DNA from: Aquitalea magnusonii
GTDB taxonomy: Bacteria; Pseudomonadota; Gammaproteobacteria; Burkholderiales; Chromobacteriaceae
Length of the DNA stretch: 64,000 nt
Reading direction: 5' to 3'
Assembly: GCF_002217795.2 (NCBI RefSeq)
Contig: NZ_AP018823.1
Location: 3,782,001-3,846,000, forward strand
The translations under genes and the position numbers were made by a program. Shown here one piece after another: positions 9,154 through 18,782 of the stretch (within the stretch, counting starts at the first letter, position 1; the number at the start of each line of letters is the position of its first letter). Below the pieces are notes generated by a model. That model worked only from the letters and a program-made list of their open reading frames with translations, searched no databases and was not told the DNA's origin.

Positions 9154-10575
9154 TCATTTCTGCTGCAAATCCGGCATTGTAGCAGGCCCGTTTTCCACCC
9201 GCCGGAACCAGGCCAGCTTGTCTGCCAGCGAAACAACACTGCCCACTATGATAAGCGCAGGCGAGGCAACGCCATAGGACGATATCAGCGTCGGCAGTGT
9301 CTGCAGCGTTCCGCTCAGCGTGCGCTGGCGCGGAGTGGTTGCCCATTCGATCACGGCAGCCGGGGTATCAGCCGGTTTGCCATGAGCGATGAAGGCAGCA
9401 CACAACTCGGCGGCCATGGTCAGGCCCATGTAAACCACCACGGTCTGGTCTGGACGGGTCAGCGCTGGCCAGTCCAGATCGATGCTGCCGTCTTTCTTGT
9501 GGCCGGTGACAAATGTCACCGACTGGGCATGATCGCGGTGGGTCAAGGGTATACCGGCATAGCTGGCAGCGCCATTTGCAGAGGTAATGCCCGGTACGAC
9601 TTCAAAGGGAATATTGTGCTCGGCCAGGGTTTCGATTTCCTCGCCGCCGCGGCCAAAGGTGAAGGGATCACCGCCCTTCAGCCGCAACACCCGTTTGCCC
9701 GACTTTGCCAGGCGCACCATCAACTGGTTGATGTCCTCTTGCGGCAGGGTGTGATTGGCACGCGCCTTGCCCACATAAATACGCTCGGCATCGCGCCGCA
9801 CCAGTTCCAGCAGCTCCGGAGCCACCAGTTTGTCATGCAGCACCACGTCGGCCTGCTGCATCAGGCGCAAGGCACGGAAAGTCAGCAGATCAGGATTGCC
9901 CGGGCCGGCACCCACCAGATACACCGCCCCGCTGGGACTGTCTTCGGCGCTGGCCAGGCGCTTTTCCATTTCCTCGCAGGCAACCGCCTCGCGACCGTTC
10001 ATCACCGCTTCGGCAACCGGTCCTTCCAATACTGATTCCCAGAAGGTGCGGCGTGCTTCGACATCGGCAAAGCGGGCTTTCACCCGCTCGCGGAAACGGG
10101 CAGAAAATGCTGCCAGCAGGCCAAAACCGGCCGGAATGATGCTTTCCAGCCGGGCACGGACCAAGCGCGCCAGTACCGGAACGCTGCCACCGGAGGAAAC
10201 TGCAATCACCAGCGGCGAGCGGTCGATGATGGCCGGGGTGATATAGGTGGAGATTTCCGGGTCGTCCACCACATTGACCGGGATATTGTGCTGCTGCGCC
10301 ACCTGTGAAACCTGTTGGTTGACCACGCGCTGGTCGGTGGCGGCAATCACCAGCCGCATGCCGCTGACCATGTCATCGGTAAACAAACCCGCCCGCCACT
10401 GCAGTTCGCCACGCTGTGCCATCATGGCCAGCTCTTCAGTCACTTCGGGAGCAACCACGGTCAGGCGCGCACCGGCTGCCTTCAGCAGGCGTACCTTGCG
10501 CAGGGCAACGTCTCCGCCGCCGACCACCAGGCAGTCGGCATCCTGCAGCTTGAGAAAAATCGGAAAGTAGTCCAT
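9154..10575 (-). CDS. cysG: Siroheme synthase CysG (trifunctional)
   Basis: CysG makes siroheme from uroporphyrinogen III by SAM-dependent bis-methylation, NAD-dependent dehydrogenation and ferrochelation; siroheme serves sulfite and nitrite reductases. The N-terminal CysG-B half has the NAD fold [14 protein letters not shown] (about residues 14-27), D104/D105 in NVVDDPE, and S128 in VSSGGSVPV, the serine phosphorylated in the Salmonella enzyme. The C-terminal methyltransferase half begins at [15 protein letters not shown] and continues with [15 protein letters not shown] and [11 protein letters not shown]. At 473 residues it is full length. An inverted repeat lies upstream, between it and the divergent diguanylate cyclase. 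Confidence 0.96.
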   Translation of the reverse strand: MDYFPIFLKLQDADCLVVGGGDVALRKVRLLKAAGARLTVVAPEVTEELAMMAQRGELQWRAGLFTDDMVSGMRLVIAATDQRVVNQQVSQVAQQHNIPVNVVDDPEISTYITPAIIDRSPLVIAVSSGGSVPVLARLVRARLESIIPAGFGLLAAFSARFRERVKARFADVEARRTFWESVLEGPVAEAVMNGREAVACEEMEKRLASAEDSPSGAVYLVGAGPGNPDLLTFRALRLMQQADVVLHDKLVAPELLELVRRDAERIYVGKARANHTLPQEDINQLMVRLAKSGKRVLRLKGGDPFTFGRGGEEIETLAEHNIPFEVVPGITSANGAASYAGIPLTHRDHAQSVTFVTGHKKDGSIDLDWPALTRPDQTVVVYMGLTMAAELCAAFIAHGKPADTPAAVIEWATTPRQRTLSGTLQTLPTLISSYGVASPALIIVGSVVSLADKLAWFRRVENGPATMPDLQQK

Positions 10576-10626
10576 GCATCACTCCACAACAATCGCCACA
10601 GCATACTTTATTTGTTGCATAAAAAC

Positions 10627-10659
10627 GACGAAAACGGCGCATGCCGTCTGATTTTCGTC
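10627..10659. repeat. Inverted repeat containing a DUS-like 11-mer
   Basis: GACGAAAA (10627-10634) pairs with TTTTCGTC (10652-10659), and CGGC/GCCG extends the stem inside. The right half contains ATGCCGTCTGA (10641-10651), which equals 11 of the 12 bases of the Neisseria DNA uptake sequence. It lies between the divergent cysG and the diguanylate cyclase gene, where a terminator is not expected, so an operator or a chance match is also possible. Confidence 0.4.
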
Positions 10660-10746
10660 ATCGCAACTTTCATACTAAATGCCATGATGAAAGGAAGCCC
10701 TTCGCAACAAACAGAGAGGGCAAATCACGGAAGCGGTGGGTGAACA

Positions 10747-13056
10747 TTGAATAATTCCAGATCAGCGATGGCCCTGGCTGTCGCAGCAAGCGGTGCCGCC
10801 CTGCTGCCTGCCGCTGGCGTGACATTGGCGGCAGCTGAGGGGTATGGGCATGCCCCGTGGGACTGGCCGCTGGCCGGGATGGTGTTCCTGGCGATAGGCA
10901 TCTGGCTGGGTAGTCTCTGGCAGCGTCAGCGCCAGTCACGGCTGCGCATTGATACCCTGCGTTTTCATGTGCAACACTCCACCGATGCGCTGCTGGCGCT
11001 GGATGCACATGGCCGGGTTCAGGCTGCAGGACAGGGCTGTGCCACCCTGTTGGGCCGGCAGCCGCACAGCCTGGATGACAGCGGACTGCCTGCCGCACTG
11101 TGCCAGCAACTGCGGCAGCAAACCGCATTGCTGTCGCCGCCTTATTTCCTTGACTGGCAAGACCGGGCACAAGGGCCATTGCGCTTGGGCGTGCAGCAGT
11201 TGGTGCTGCCGGCGGATACCCTGCCCGCGCACTGGCGGGTGCTGCTGCTGCATGCCACCGACTGCATTACCCCGGCAGCCACGCTGACGCCCGCCATGGT
11301 CACGGCGCTGGAGAGTGCGCGCATTGGACTGTGCGAGTTCGATCTGGAGCAGGCCAGGGTGATCTGCAGTCCCGGCGCACTGCACACCTTGCTGGGCCTG
11401 CCGCCCGAGCAGGACACCATCAGTCTGGATACATGGCAGCAACGGGTGCATCCGGAAGACCGCCAGTTGCTGGAAAACATGCTGCAGAACCTCAGTGCCG
11501 ACACGGCTGCCGGACAGGATCTGGAGTACCGCATGCAACATGCCGACCAGCACTGGGAATGGCTGGAGCAGATCTTTCAGATTGTCGATCCGCTTACCCG
11601 CCCACGCCATGTGCAGGCCTTCAGCCAGGTAATCACCCCGCGCAAGCTGGCCGAGGCCGCCATGCGCCGGCGCGAGCTGGAGTTCCGCACCCTGGTGGAA
11701 AACTCCAGTGACATCATTGCCCGTTACGATCTGGAACTGCGCTGCCAGTTCATCAACCGCAGTGTCAGTCGCTATTCGGCGATGATTCGGGACGAACATA
11801 TCGGCAAAACCATTCATGAAAAGGGGTGGCCGGAGGCGGTGGCAAAACAGTTCGAGCAGGAGTGCCATCACCTGATCAACAGCGGCGAACCACGTTGTTT
11901 TGAAATGGATGTGCTGTCGCACAACCGGCGCTACATTTTTGAAACCCGCCTGTTTCCCGAATTCGACAGCAACGGCAGGCTGACCAGCATTCTGTCGGTA
12001 GACCGTGAAATTACCGACAGCCGGCAGGCTAACCGCCTGCTGAGCGAAGAAAATGCGGTGATGGAGATGATTGCCGCCAATCAGCCGCTGGAGGACATTC
12101 TGGGCCAGATCTGTACCATGATCGAATCCCAGCTCACCGGCGGACGCTGTTCGGTGATGCTGCTGACCGAAGACCGCCAGCACCTGCATGTCGCCTCTGG
12201 CCGCAAGCTGCCAGCCGAATACATTGCCATCATCGAAGGGATTGCCATCGGGCCGGAAGTGGGCTCCTGTGGCACCGCAGCTTATTTCAAGCGCACCATC
12301 ATCGTTGATGACATGGAAAACAGCCCGCTGTGGCAGCCTTATCTGGAGCTGATCCGCCCCTTCGGCCTGCGTGCCTGCTGGTCCACCCCGCTGTTCAGCA
12401 GCCAGCGCGAACTACTAGGCACCTTTGCCATTTACTACAATGAGCCGCGTACGCCGAATCCGGACGAGATGCGCCTGGTCCATCGCAGCTCGCACATCAC
12501 CGCCATTGCCCTGCAGCGCGACCAGCACGAGAAAAAGCTGTTTCAGCTGGCCACCATGGACGAACTGACCCGCCTGGACAACCGCCGCCATTTCCTGCAA
12601 CAGGCCGCACGCGAACTCAAGCGCAGCCAGCGTAGCGGTCATGGCATGGCGGTATTGATGATGGATCTGGACCACTTCAAGAACATCAACGATGCCCATG
12701 GCCATGCGACAGGCGATCAGGTCATCAGCCATTTTGCCCAGTTGTGCCGCCAGATGCTGCGCACAAGCGATCTGGCAGGCCGGCTGGGCGGTGAGGAATT
12801 TGCCGTCTTGCTGCCGGATACCGACAGCCCGCATGCACTGACCGTGGCCGAGCGACTACGCATGGCCGTCAACGACAGCGTGGTGGACGTCAATGGCCAG
12901 CCGATTCGCTACACGGTCAGCATTGGCCTGTCCTTGCTGCGCGACAGCGACCAGCATGTGGACGACCTGCTAAAACGCGCAGACAAACTGCTGTACCAGG
13001 CCAAACACCAGGGGCGTAACCAGGTCTGTCACGACCTGACAGGCAAGACGGACTGA
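10747..13056 (+). CDS. Diguanylate cyclase with PAS and GAF sensor domains
   Basis: A 769-residue signalling enzyme predicted to make cyclic di-GMP from two GTP. Order: two N-terminal hydrophobic segments (about 8-30 and 42-58), a PAS-like region (about 65-170), a PAS_3-like domain (about 180-305), a further PAS domain starting LEFRTLVENSSDIIARYD (about 310-435), a GAF domain (about 450-590) and a C-terminal GGDEF domain. The active-site loop is GGEEF at 681-685, and RTSD lies five residues before it (672-675), an intact product-inhibition I-site. There is no EAL domain. The start is a TTG at 10747 with GGTGGGTG upstream; an ATG at 10768 is possible. The ligand sensed is unknown. Confidence 0.92.
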   Translation: MNNSRSAMALAVAASGAALLPAAGVTLAAAEGYGHAPWDWPLAGMVFLAIGIWLGSLWQRQRQSRLRIDTLRFHVQHSTDALLALDAHGRVQAAGQGCATLLGRQPHSLDDSGLPAALCQQLRQQTALLSPPYFLDWQDRAQGPLRLGVQQLVLPADTLPAHWRVLLLHATDCITPAATLTPAMVTALESARIGLCEFDLEQARVICSPGALHTLLGLPPEQDTISLDTWQQRVHPEDRQLLENMLQNLSADTAAGQDLEYRMQHADQHWEWLEQIFQIVDPLTRPRHVQAFSQVITPRKLAEAAMRRRELEFRTLVENSSDIIARYDLELRCQFINRSVSRYSAMIRDEHIGKTIHEKGWPEAVAKQFEQECHHLINSGEPRCFEMDVLSHNRRYIFETRLFPEFDSNGRLTSILSVDREITDSRQANRLLSEENAVMEMIAANQPLEDILGQICTMIESQLTGGRCSVMLLTEDRQHLHVASGRKLPAEYIAIIEGIAIGPEVGSCGTAAYFKRTIIVDDMENSPLWQPYLELIRPFGLRACWSTPLFSSQRELLGTFAIYYNEPRTPNPDEMRLVHRSSHITAIALQRDQHEKKLFQLATMDELTRLDNRRHFLQQAARELKRSQRSGHGMAVLMMDLDHFKNINDAHGHATGDQVISHFAQLCRQMLRTSDLAGRLGGEEFAVLLPDTDSPHALTVAERLRMAVNDSVVDVNGQPIRYTVSIGLSLLRDSDQHVDDLLKRADKLLYQAKHQGRNQVCHDLTGKTD

Positions 13057-13123
13057 GTGCTGCTGACGCAGGCCGGACTATCCCACCGCACCGGGCAGGT
13101 TCTAAGATACGCCTTTTTCCGCA

Positions 13124-13942
13124 ATGGCCGCTGCCGTGAACCACTGGCGTACCGATTACCTCACCCATCCGCTATACCAGCCGCTGGTCGGCTTGGCCGA
13201 CCTGCTGCCACTGGCCAACTGGCCGACACAGCAGGATTACGACCAGCTATTGCAACTGGCTCGTACACACGCCCCCCTGCCGGCAAGCCTGCGCTTCTGC
13301 TGCGATCTGCAAGCCGATAGCTACTATGAAATGCACATCGGCCGCACAGGTGAAATCCCCACCCGCAGCGGCAACTGGCATGACTGGTTCAATGCGCTGG
13401 CCTGGCTGGCCTGGCCGCTAAGCAAGGCGGCGCTGAATGCGCGTCATGTGCGGGCCATTGCCGCGGGTGAGATAAAGCGCGGGCCGCGCCGCGATGCCGC
13501 CACCTTGCTGGATGAATGCGGGGTGATTGTGGCCTGCTCCCGCCCGGAACTGGGCCAGGCGCTGGACGACATGCAGTGGCAGACGCTGTTTGTTGAGGAG
13601 CGGGCCGCCTGGGGACGGCAGATCAGCGTACATACGCTGGGACACGCCATCTTCGAAGTTGGCCTGCAGCCGCATATCGGCTGGTGCGGCAAGGCCTTGC
13701 TGCTACCCGTGGCGGATGATTTTTTCAATGCCAGCCCAAGGCAGCAATGCCAGCAACTGGATGCGCTGCTGGCCACGCGGCTGGCCGATGACAACTGGCT
13801 GAGCAGTCCGCGCCAGCTATGGCCGCTGCCGCTGCTGGGCATTCCCGGCTGGTGGCCGGACAATGAACAAGCGGCTTTCTACCGAAATACCGACTACTTC
13901 CGCCCCAGCCGGCGGGCAAAGTCATCCAGCGATACCGCCTGA
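13124..13942 (+). CDS. DUF3025 family protein
   Basis: A 272-residue cytosolic protein of the DUF3025 family, found in beta- and gammaproteobacteria, function unknown. Recognisable parts are YYEMHIGRTGEIPTRSGNWH, a core region around WHDWFNALAWLAWPLSKAALN, and ISVHTLGHAIFEVGL. The tryptophan-rich C-terminus ends WWPDNEQAAFYRNTDYFRP. It has no signal peptide or membrane helix. It starts about 70 bases after the diguanylate cyclase, and its last 49 bases overlap, in convergent orientation, the 3' end of the yihY-like gene. Confidence 0.82.
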   Translation: MAAAVNHWRTDYLTHPLYQPLVGLADLLPLANWPTQQDYDQLLQLARTHAPLPASLRFCCDLQADSYYEMHIGRTGEIPTRSGNWHDWFNALAWLAWPLSKAALNARHVRAIAAGEIKRGPRRDAATLLDECGVIVACSRPELGQALDDMQWQTLFVEERAAWGRQISVHTLGHAIFEVGLQPHIGWCGKALLLPVADDFFNASPRQQCQQLDALLATRLADDNWLSSPRQLWPLPLLGIPGWWPDNEQAAFYRNTDYFRPSRRAKSSSDTA

Positions 13943-15105
13943 AGCCGCTCGGTGACGCTGCCGAGCAAGGCTTCAATGCCCTGGCCGACATCATCGTCAT
14001 TGGCCAGATCTGCCCGGTACACAAATAGCTGGAACAAATCGGACAGCTGCACCGTGGAGAGCTTGCGCATCAACACCCAGCCATCGCGCTGGCCTTTTTG
14101 CACATAGCCATGCTGTGCCAGCTTGTCCAATACCAGGCCCAGCTCGTCGTAGCCGATCTTCACCTGCTGGCGCAGTTGTACCGGCGTCAGGCTGCAGCCT
14201 TGCGCCTGGGCCGCATCCAGCATCAGCAACACCTCCACCGCGTCCAGAAAGCGCCGCCGCGGCTCAAAGCGCCGCCGCCAGGCTCCGCCTTCCCAGTAAG
14301 ACAGGGAGGCGGTGAATACCGCCCCGGCCAACACCACCATCCACAGGCAGTACACCCACAGCAGAAAAATCGGAATACTGGCAAACGCCCCATACACCAG
14401 TTGGTAGCTGGCCACCTGGCCGATGTAATAGCCGAAGCCGAGCTTGGTCAGCTCCAGCAGCACCGCCGTAATCATCGCCCCCAGCACCGCGTGGCGGATG
14501 GGGACAAAGCGGTTGGGCACAATGCGGTACAACAGCGACAGCACGATGCCGGTCAGCAAAATGGTGCCGCCGGCCCCCAGCGTGCTGGCCAGCAGCGGCA
14601 TGGTCTTTTCAAAGCGGCTGAACTTGAGCAGCCAGCGCCAGGACAGCAGGCCACCGCCCAGCACCAGCGGACCGAGCGTCAGCACCGTCCAGTACACCAT
14701 GCTCTGCTGCAGCCAGGGACGGCCACGGCGCACACTCCAGATGGCATTGAAAGTGCGCTCGATGGTGGACATCAGCATCAGCGCCGTCACGCCCAGCATC
14801 ACGATGCCGGCCGCGGTCAGTTTTTCCGCATTGTCGGCAAACTGGCGCATGTAGACGGAAATCACCTTGCCGGCGAATTCCGGCACCAGGGTGGACAGCA
14901 GCATCACCTTGAAACGGGTGCTGTAATCGGCAAACACCGGAAAGGCGGAAATCACCGTCAGCGCAATGGTGAACAGCGGCACCAGCGCCAACAGGGTGGT
15001 AAAGGTCAGGCTGCCGGCTACCTGCATCACGCGATGGCTGCCCATGCGTCTGACCAGGAAACCGACAAAGCCCGCTTGGGTAGCGTATCTGTGCAGCAGT
15101 TTCAT
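13894..15105 (-). CDS. YihY/BrkB family inner membrane protein
   Basis: A polytopic membrane protein of 403 residues in the YihY/UPF0761 (BrkB, formerly 'ribonuclease BN') family; its molecular role is not established. About six helices lie in residues 20-280, with AGSLTFTTLLALVPLFTIAL as the family-typical first segment and YGAFASIPIFLLWVYCLW later. After the membrane part is a C-terminal cytoplasmic extension of about 120 residues that looks like a winged-helix fold (LTPVQLRQQVKIGYDELGLV). The ATG at 15105 gives the usual N-terminus MKLLHRYATQAG. The 3' end overlaps the DUF3025 gene by 49 bases. Confidence 0.87.
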   Translation of the reverse strand: MKLLHRYATQAGFVGFLVRRMGSHRVMQVAGSLTFTTLLALVPLFTIALTVISAFPVFADYSTRFKVMLLSTLVPEFAGKVISVYMRQFADNAEKLTAAGIVMLGVTALMLMSTIERTFNAIWSVRRGRPWLQQSMVYWTVLTLGPLVLGGGLLSWRWLLKFSRFEKTMPLLASTLGAGGTILLTGIVLSLLYRIVPNRFVPIRHAVLGAMITAVLLELTKLGFGYYIGQVASYQLVYGAFASIPIFLLWVYCLWMVVLAGAVFTASLSYWEGGAWRRRFEPRRRFLDAVEVLLMLDAAQAQGCSLTPVQLRQQVKIGYDELGLVLDKLAQHGYVQKGQRDGWVLMRKLSTVQLSDLFQLFVYRADLANDDDVGQGIEALLGSVTERLQAVSLDDFARRLGRK

Positions 15106-15119
15106 GAGGCGCAAGGTAA

Positions 15120-15923
<804 letters not shown>

Positions 15924-15932
15924 GCACTGCGC

Positions 15933-15951
15933 CAGACAGCCAGGCTGTCTG
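15933..15951. terminator. Hairpin after the WrbA-like gene
   Basis: CAGACAGC (15933-15940), a 3-base loop and GCTGTCTG (15944-15951) form a perfect 8-bp stem ten bases after the wrbA-like stop codon. No T-run follows, so it is either a weak terminator or an mRNA 3'-end stabiliser. Confidence 0.45.
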
Positions 15952-16056
15952 TTGACACCGACCGGTTGCACCAGCTTGCATCGCCAGCCGGTTTTCCCTT
16001 GTTCGCCACGACTGGCCGTCGGCACGCTGCCACGGCCAGGATCAGGATCATGCTTT

Positions 16057-17913
16057 ATGTGCGGAATCGCCGGTTTCTTCTCCCGACACCCAGTGGCAGC
16101 AGCCACCGCCGATGCCATGCTGCTGGAGCTGGCCAGGCGCGGCCCGGATGCCGCCCACCAGCTACGGCTGGATGCGCAAGGAGGACAGGCAGGAGCGGAC
16201 AATATCCACAACGCCTTGCTGCATGCACGCCTGTCCATCATCGACCCGCGCCCCGAGGCCGACCAGCCGATGCACAACGACGATGGCCAGGTATGGATCT
16301 GCTACAACGGCGAGGTGTACGACTGGGAAGACAGCAAGCGCGAGCTGGAACAGGCCGGCGCGGTGTTCCGCACCCATTCCGATACCGAATTCATCCTGCG
16401 GGCTTACGAAGCCTGGGGCATTGACGGCTTGCTGGCGCGCCTGCGCGGCATGTTTGCCTTTGCCATTCTCGACCTGCGCCAGGGCAAGGTGCATCTGGCA
16501 CGCGACCGCATGGGCGAAAAACCGCTGCTGTATGCGCTGCTGGATGGCAATCTGGCCTTCGGCTCGCTGGTGCGTTCGGTGCTGCCCTTTCTGCCTTTGC
16601 CTGCCCGCCAGTTCAGCCCAGCCGCCATCGACGCCTATCTGGCGCACCGCTATATCCCGGCACCGGCCACCGTATTCGAAAACATCCAGCGGCTGGAAAA
16701 CGGCTATTGCCTGGAGTTCGACCTTGCCAGTCGTCAATTGAAGAAACGTCGCTACTGGCAACCGCAGGCCACGGCGGGTGACTGGCTGCCCGAGCTGGAC
16801 CGCGCCGTAGCCATGCGTACCGTGGCCGACCGCCCGCTGGGCGTGCTGCTGTCCGGTGGCATTGACTCCACCCTGATTGCCAGCCGACTGGCCACCCAGG
16901 GCTATCAGCAGTTTTCCACCTTTACCGCGGCCTTTCCCGGCAGCACGCTGGATGAATCGGTCGACGCGGCAGATTCCGCCCAGCGCATGGGGCTGAGCAA
17001 TATCCGCATCGACATGCCGGAAAATCTGGCGGCGGATTTCTCGCGCATTGTGGCCGATCTGGACCAGCCCTTTGCCGACCCGTCCAGCTTTCCCACCTGG
17101 TATCTGGCACGCGAGGTCAGCAAGCATGTAAAAGTGGTGCTGGTGGGCGATGGCGGTGATGAGCTGCTGGCCGGTTACAAGCGCATGAACAAGCACCTGC
17201 GCACCCGCTGGCGGCGTCACCTGCAACTGCCGCTGGGCATCCGTCCCTCACTGGACGGCAAACAGGGCAAGCTGGGTACCGAACTGGCGATGAGCTGGAC
17301 GGAGGCCTATTCGCTGCGTTTTTCCGGCATGACCCCAGGCCAGCGCCGCTACCTGCAAGCAGGGCGGGAGCTACAAAAACTGAGCTACTGGCGCGCAGCG
17401 GACGATATCGGCCCGGAGGCCAGCGATGCCATCCCCGGCCTGCAAAGCCTGCTGGCCATCGACTTCGCCAATTACCTGCCGGACTACATCCTGCAAAAGT
17501 CGGACCTGTGTACCATGGCGCACGGGCTGGAAGGCCGCGCCCCGCTGCTGGACCACGGCTTGTACCAGCATCTGCTGGCCACGACTGACGCCGAGCGCTA
17601 CACCCAGCCTGCCAAGCTGATTTTCCGCCGCGCCATGCACCCGGCCCTGCCGGCCGACTTTTTCCAGCGCAAGAAACGCGGCTTCAACCCGCCGCTTGCC
17701 GGCTGGCTGAAAACCAGTCTGGCCGAGCGTTTTGCCGGCCTTGGCAGCCGGCTGAGCCGCCAGACCGACAACTTGCTGGATGCCACCGCCGTGGATGCCT
17801 TTGCCCAGGCTTACCGGGGTGGCAAGGAGGCGCTGGCCGAGCAGATGCTGCAATTGCTGATTCTGGACGAAAGCCTGACCCAGTTGGACGCGCTGCGCCG
17901 CGCCCTGCCCTAA
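16057..17913 (+). CDS. asnB: Asparagine synthase (glutamine-hydrolysing)
   Basis: AsnB makes asparagine from aspartate, ATP and glutamine. The protein starts MCGIAGFFSRH; C2, exposed after methionine removal, is the glutaminase nucleophile. Other glutaminase residues are in LHARLSIIDPRPEADQPM and CYNGEVYD. The synthetase half has the PP-loop LLSGGIDSTLIASRL at about residue 265, followed by VLVGDGGDELLAGYKR and HGLEGRAPLLDHGL. It is 618 residues long, within the range for AsnB. The frame is open upstream, but the ATG at 16057 is fixed by the N-terminal cysteine. The 3' end overlaps the convergent araC-type gene by 4 bases. Some paralogues act in polysaccharide modification; nothing nearby supports that here. 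Confidence 0.85.
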   Translation: MCGIAGFFSRHPVAAATADAMLLELARRGPDAAHQLRLDAQGGQAGADNIHNALLHARLSIIDPRPEADQPMHNDDGQVWICYNGEVYDWEDSKRELEQAGAVFRTHSDTEFILRAYEAWGIDGLLARLRGMFAFAILDLRQGKVHLARDRMGEKPLLYALLDGNLAFGSLVRSVLPFLPLPARQFSPAAIDAYLAHRYIPAPATVFENIQRLENGYCLEFDLASRQLKKRRYWQPQATAGDWLPELDRAVAMRTVADRPLGVLLSGGIDSTLIASRLATQGYQQFSTFTAAFPGSTLDESVDAADSAQRMGLSNIRIDMPENLAADFSRIVADLDQPFADPSSFPTWYLAREVSKHVKVVLVGDGGDELLAGYKRMNKHLRTRWRRHLQLPLGIRPSLDGKQGKLGTELAMSWTEAYSLRFSGMTPGQRRYLQAGRELQKLSYWRAADDIGPEASDAIPGLQSLLAIDFANYLPDYILQKSDLCTMAHGLEGRAPLLDHGLYQHLLATTDAERYTQPAKLIFRRAMHPALPADFFQRKKRGFNPPLAGWLKTSLAERFAGLGSRLSRQTDNLLDATAVDAFAQAYRGGKEALAEQMLQLLILDESLTQLDALRRALP

Positions 17914-18725
17914 CCCCCACATATCACCGCGTAATCATCATCCGGCAGCGGGGCATAAAAGCTGCTGGGCGATACGCCCAGTTCGCGCTTGAACATGGTG
18001 GCAAAGGCACTGGGGCTGGCATAACCCAGGTCCAGTGCCACTTCCAGCACGCTGGCCCCGCAGGCCAGTTTTTCCAGCGCGGCAATCAGCCGTGCCTGCC
18101 GCCGCCACTGCCCCAGTGACAAGCCGGTTTCCCGGCTGAAGCGCCGCTGCAAGGTGCGTGGGTCCATCGCCAGTTGCGTGGCCCACTCCTCCACCGAACG
18201 GGCATCCGCCGGCTCGGCCAGCAATACATCACACAAACCTTGCAAGGCCGGGCTTTGCGGCCGTGGCAGGGACAAGGCCAGCGTGGGCAGGCTGCGGATT
18301 TCATCCAGCAGCAGCTTCATCAGCCGCTCATCGCGTGAATCCGGTGCATAGGGTACGGCGATGCTCATTGCCGCCAGAATCAGCTCGCGCAGCAAGGGGG
18401 AGATGGCCAGCACCCGGCACTCCTGCGGCAGGCCTTCCAGACTATCCTTGCGCACATACACCGTGCGCATGCGCACTGCGCTGATCATCCGCACCTGGTG
18501 CCAGGTGTCGATTGGCAGCCAGATGCCACGGGTAGGCGGCACGATCCACTGCCCCAGCGCCGTGCTCACCACCATCACGCCTTCCACCGCATACAAGAGT
18601 TGCGCCGTGGGGTGGGCATGGCGCGGCGTGTTTTCACCCGCTGGGTAATCACGCGCCTTGGCCACGACCGGGGCGATACCGGTGTCGTACTGGTGCAGAT
18701 GTAGATAATCATTCATGACTGTCAT
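17910..18725 (-). CDS. AraC family regulator (cupin + HTH), NimR-like
   Basis: A transcription regulator of 271 residues. The N-terminal cupin-type effector domain has HAHPTAQLLYAVEGVMVV. The C-terminal AraC DNA-binding domain has two helix-turn-helix units: EEWATQLAMDPRTLQRRFSR and VLEVALDLGYASPSAFATMF. The architecture resembles NimR (YeaM), which controls an efflux pump transcribed divergently. Here fsr is divergent, with only 57 bases between the genes, so local control of fsr is likely. An ATG at 18716 is an alternative start. Confidence 0.87.
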   Translation of the reverse strand: MTVMNDYLHLHQYDTGIAPVVAKARDYPAGENTPRHAHPTAQLLYAVEGVMVVSTALGQWIVPPTRGIWLPIDTWHQVRMISAVRMRTVYVRKDSLEGLPQECRVLAISPLLRELILAAMSIAVPYAPDSRDERLMKLLLDEIRSLPTLALSLPRPQSPALQGLCDVLLAEPADARSVEEWATQLAMDPRTLQRRFSRETGLSLGQWRRQARLIAALEKLACGASVLEVALDLGYASPSAFATMFKRELGVSPSSFYAPLPDDDYAVICGG

Positions 18726-18782
18726 TTTCTAAAAGATGATCGCCCCGAATGCGCAAGACGGGCAGGAATAGCCCTTGATAGC

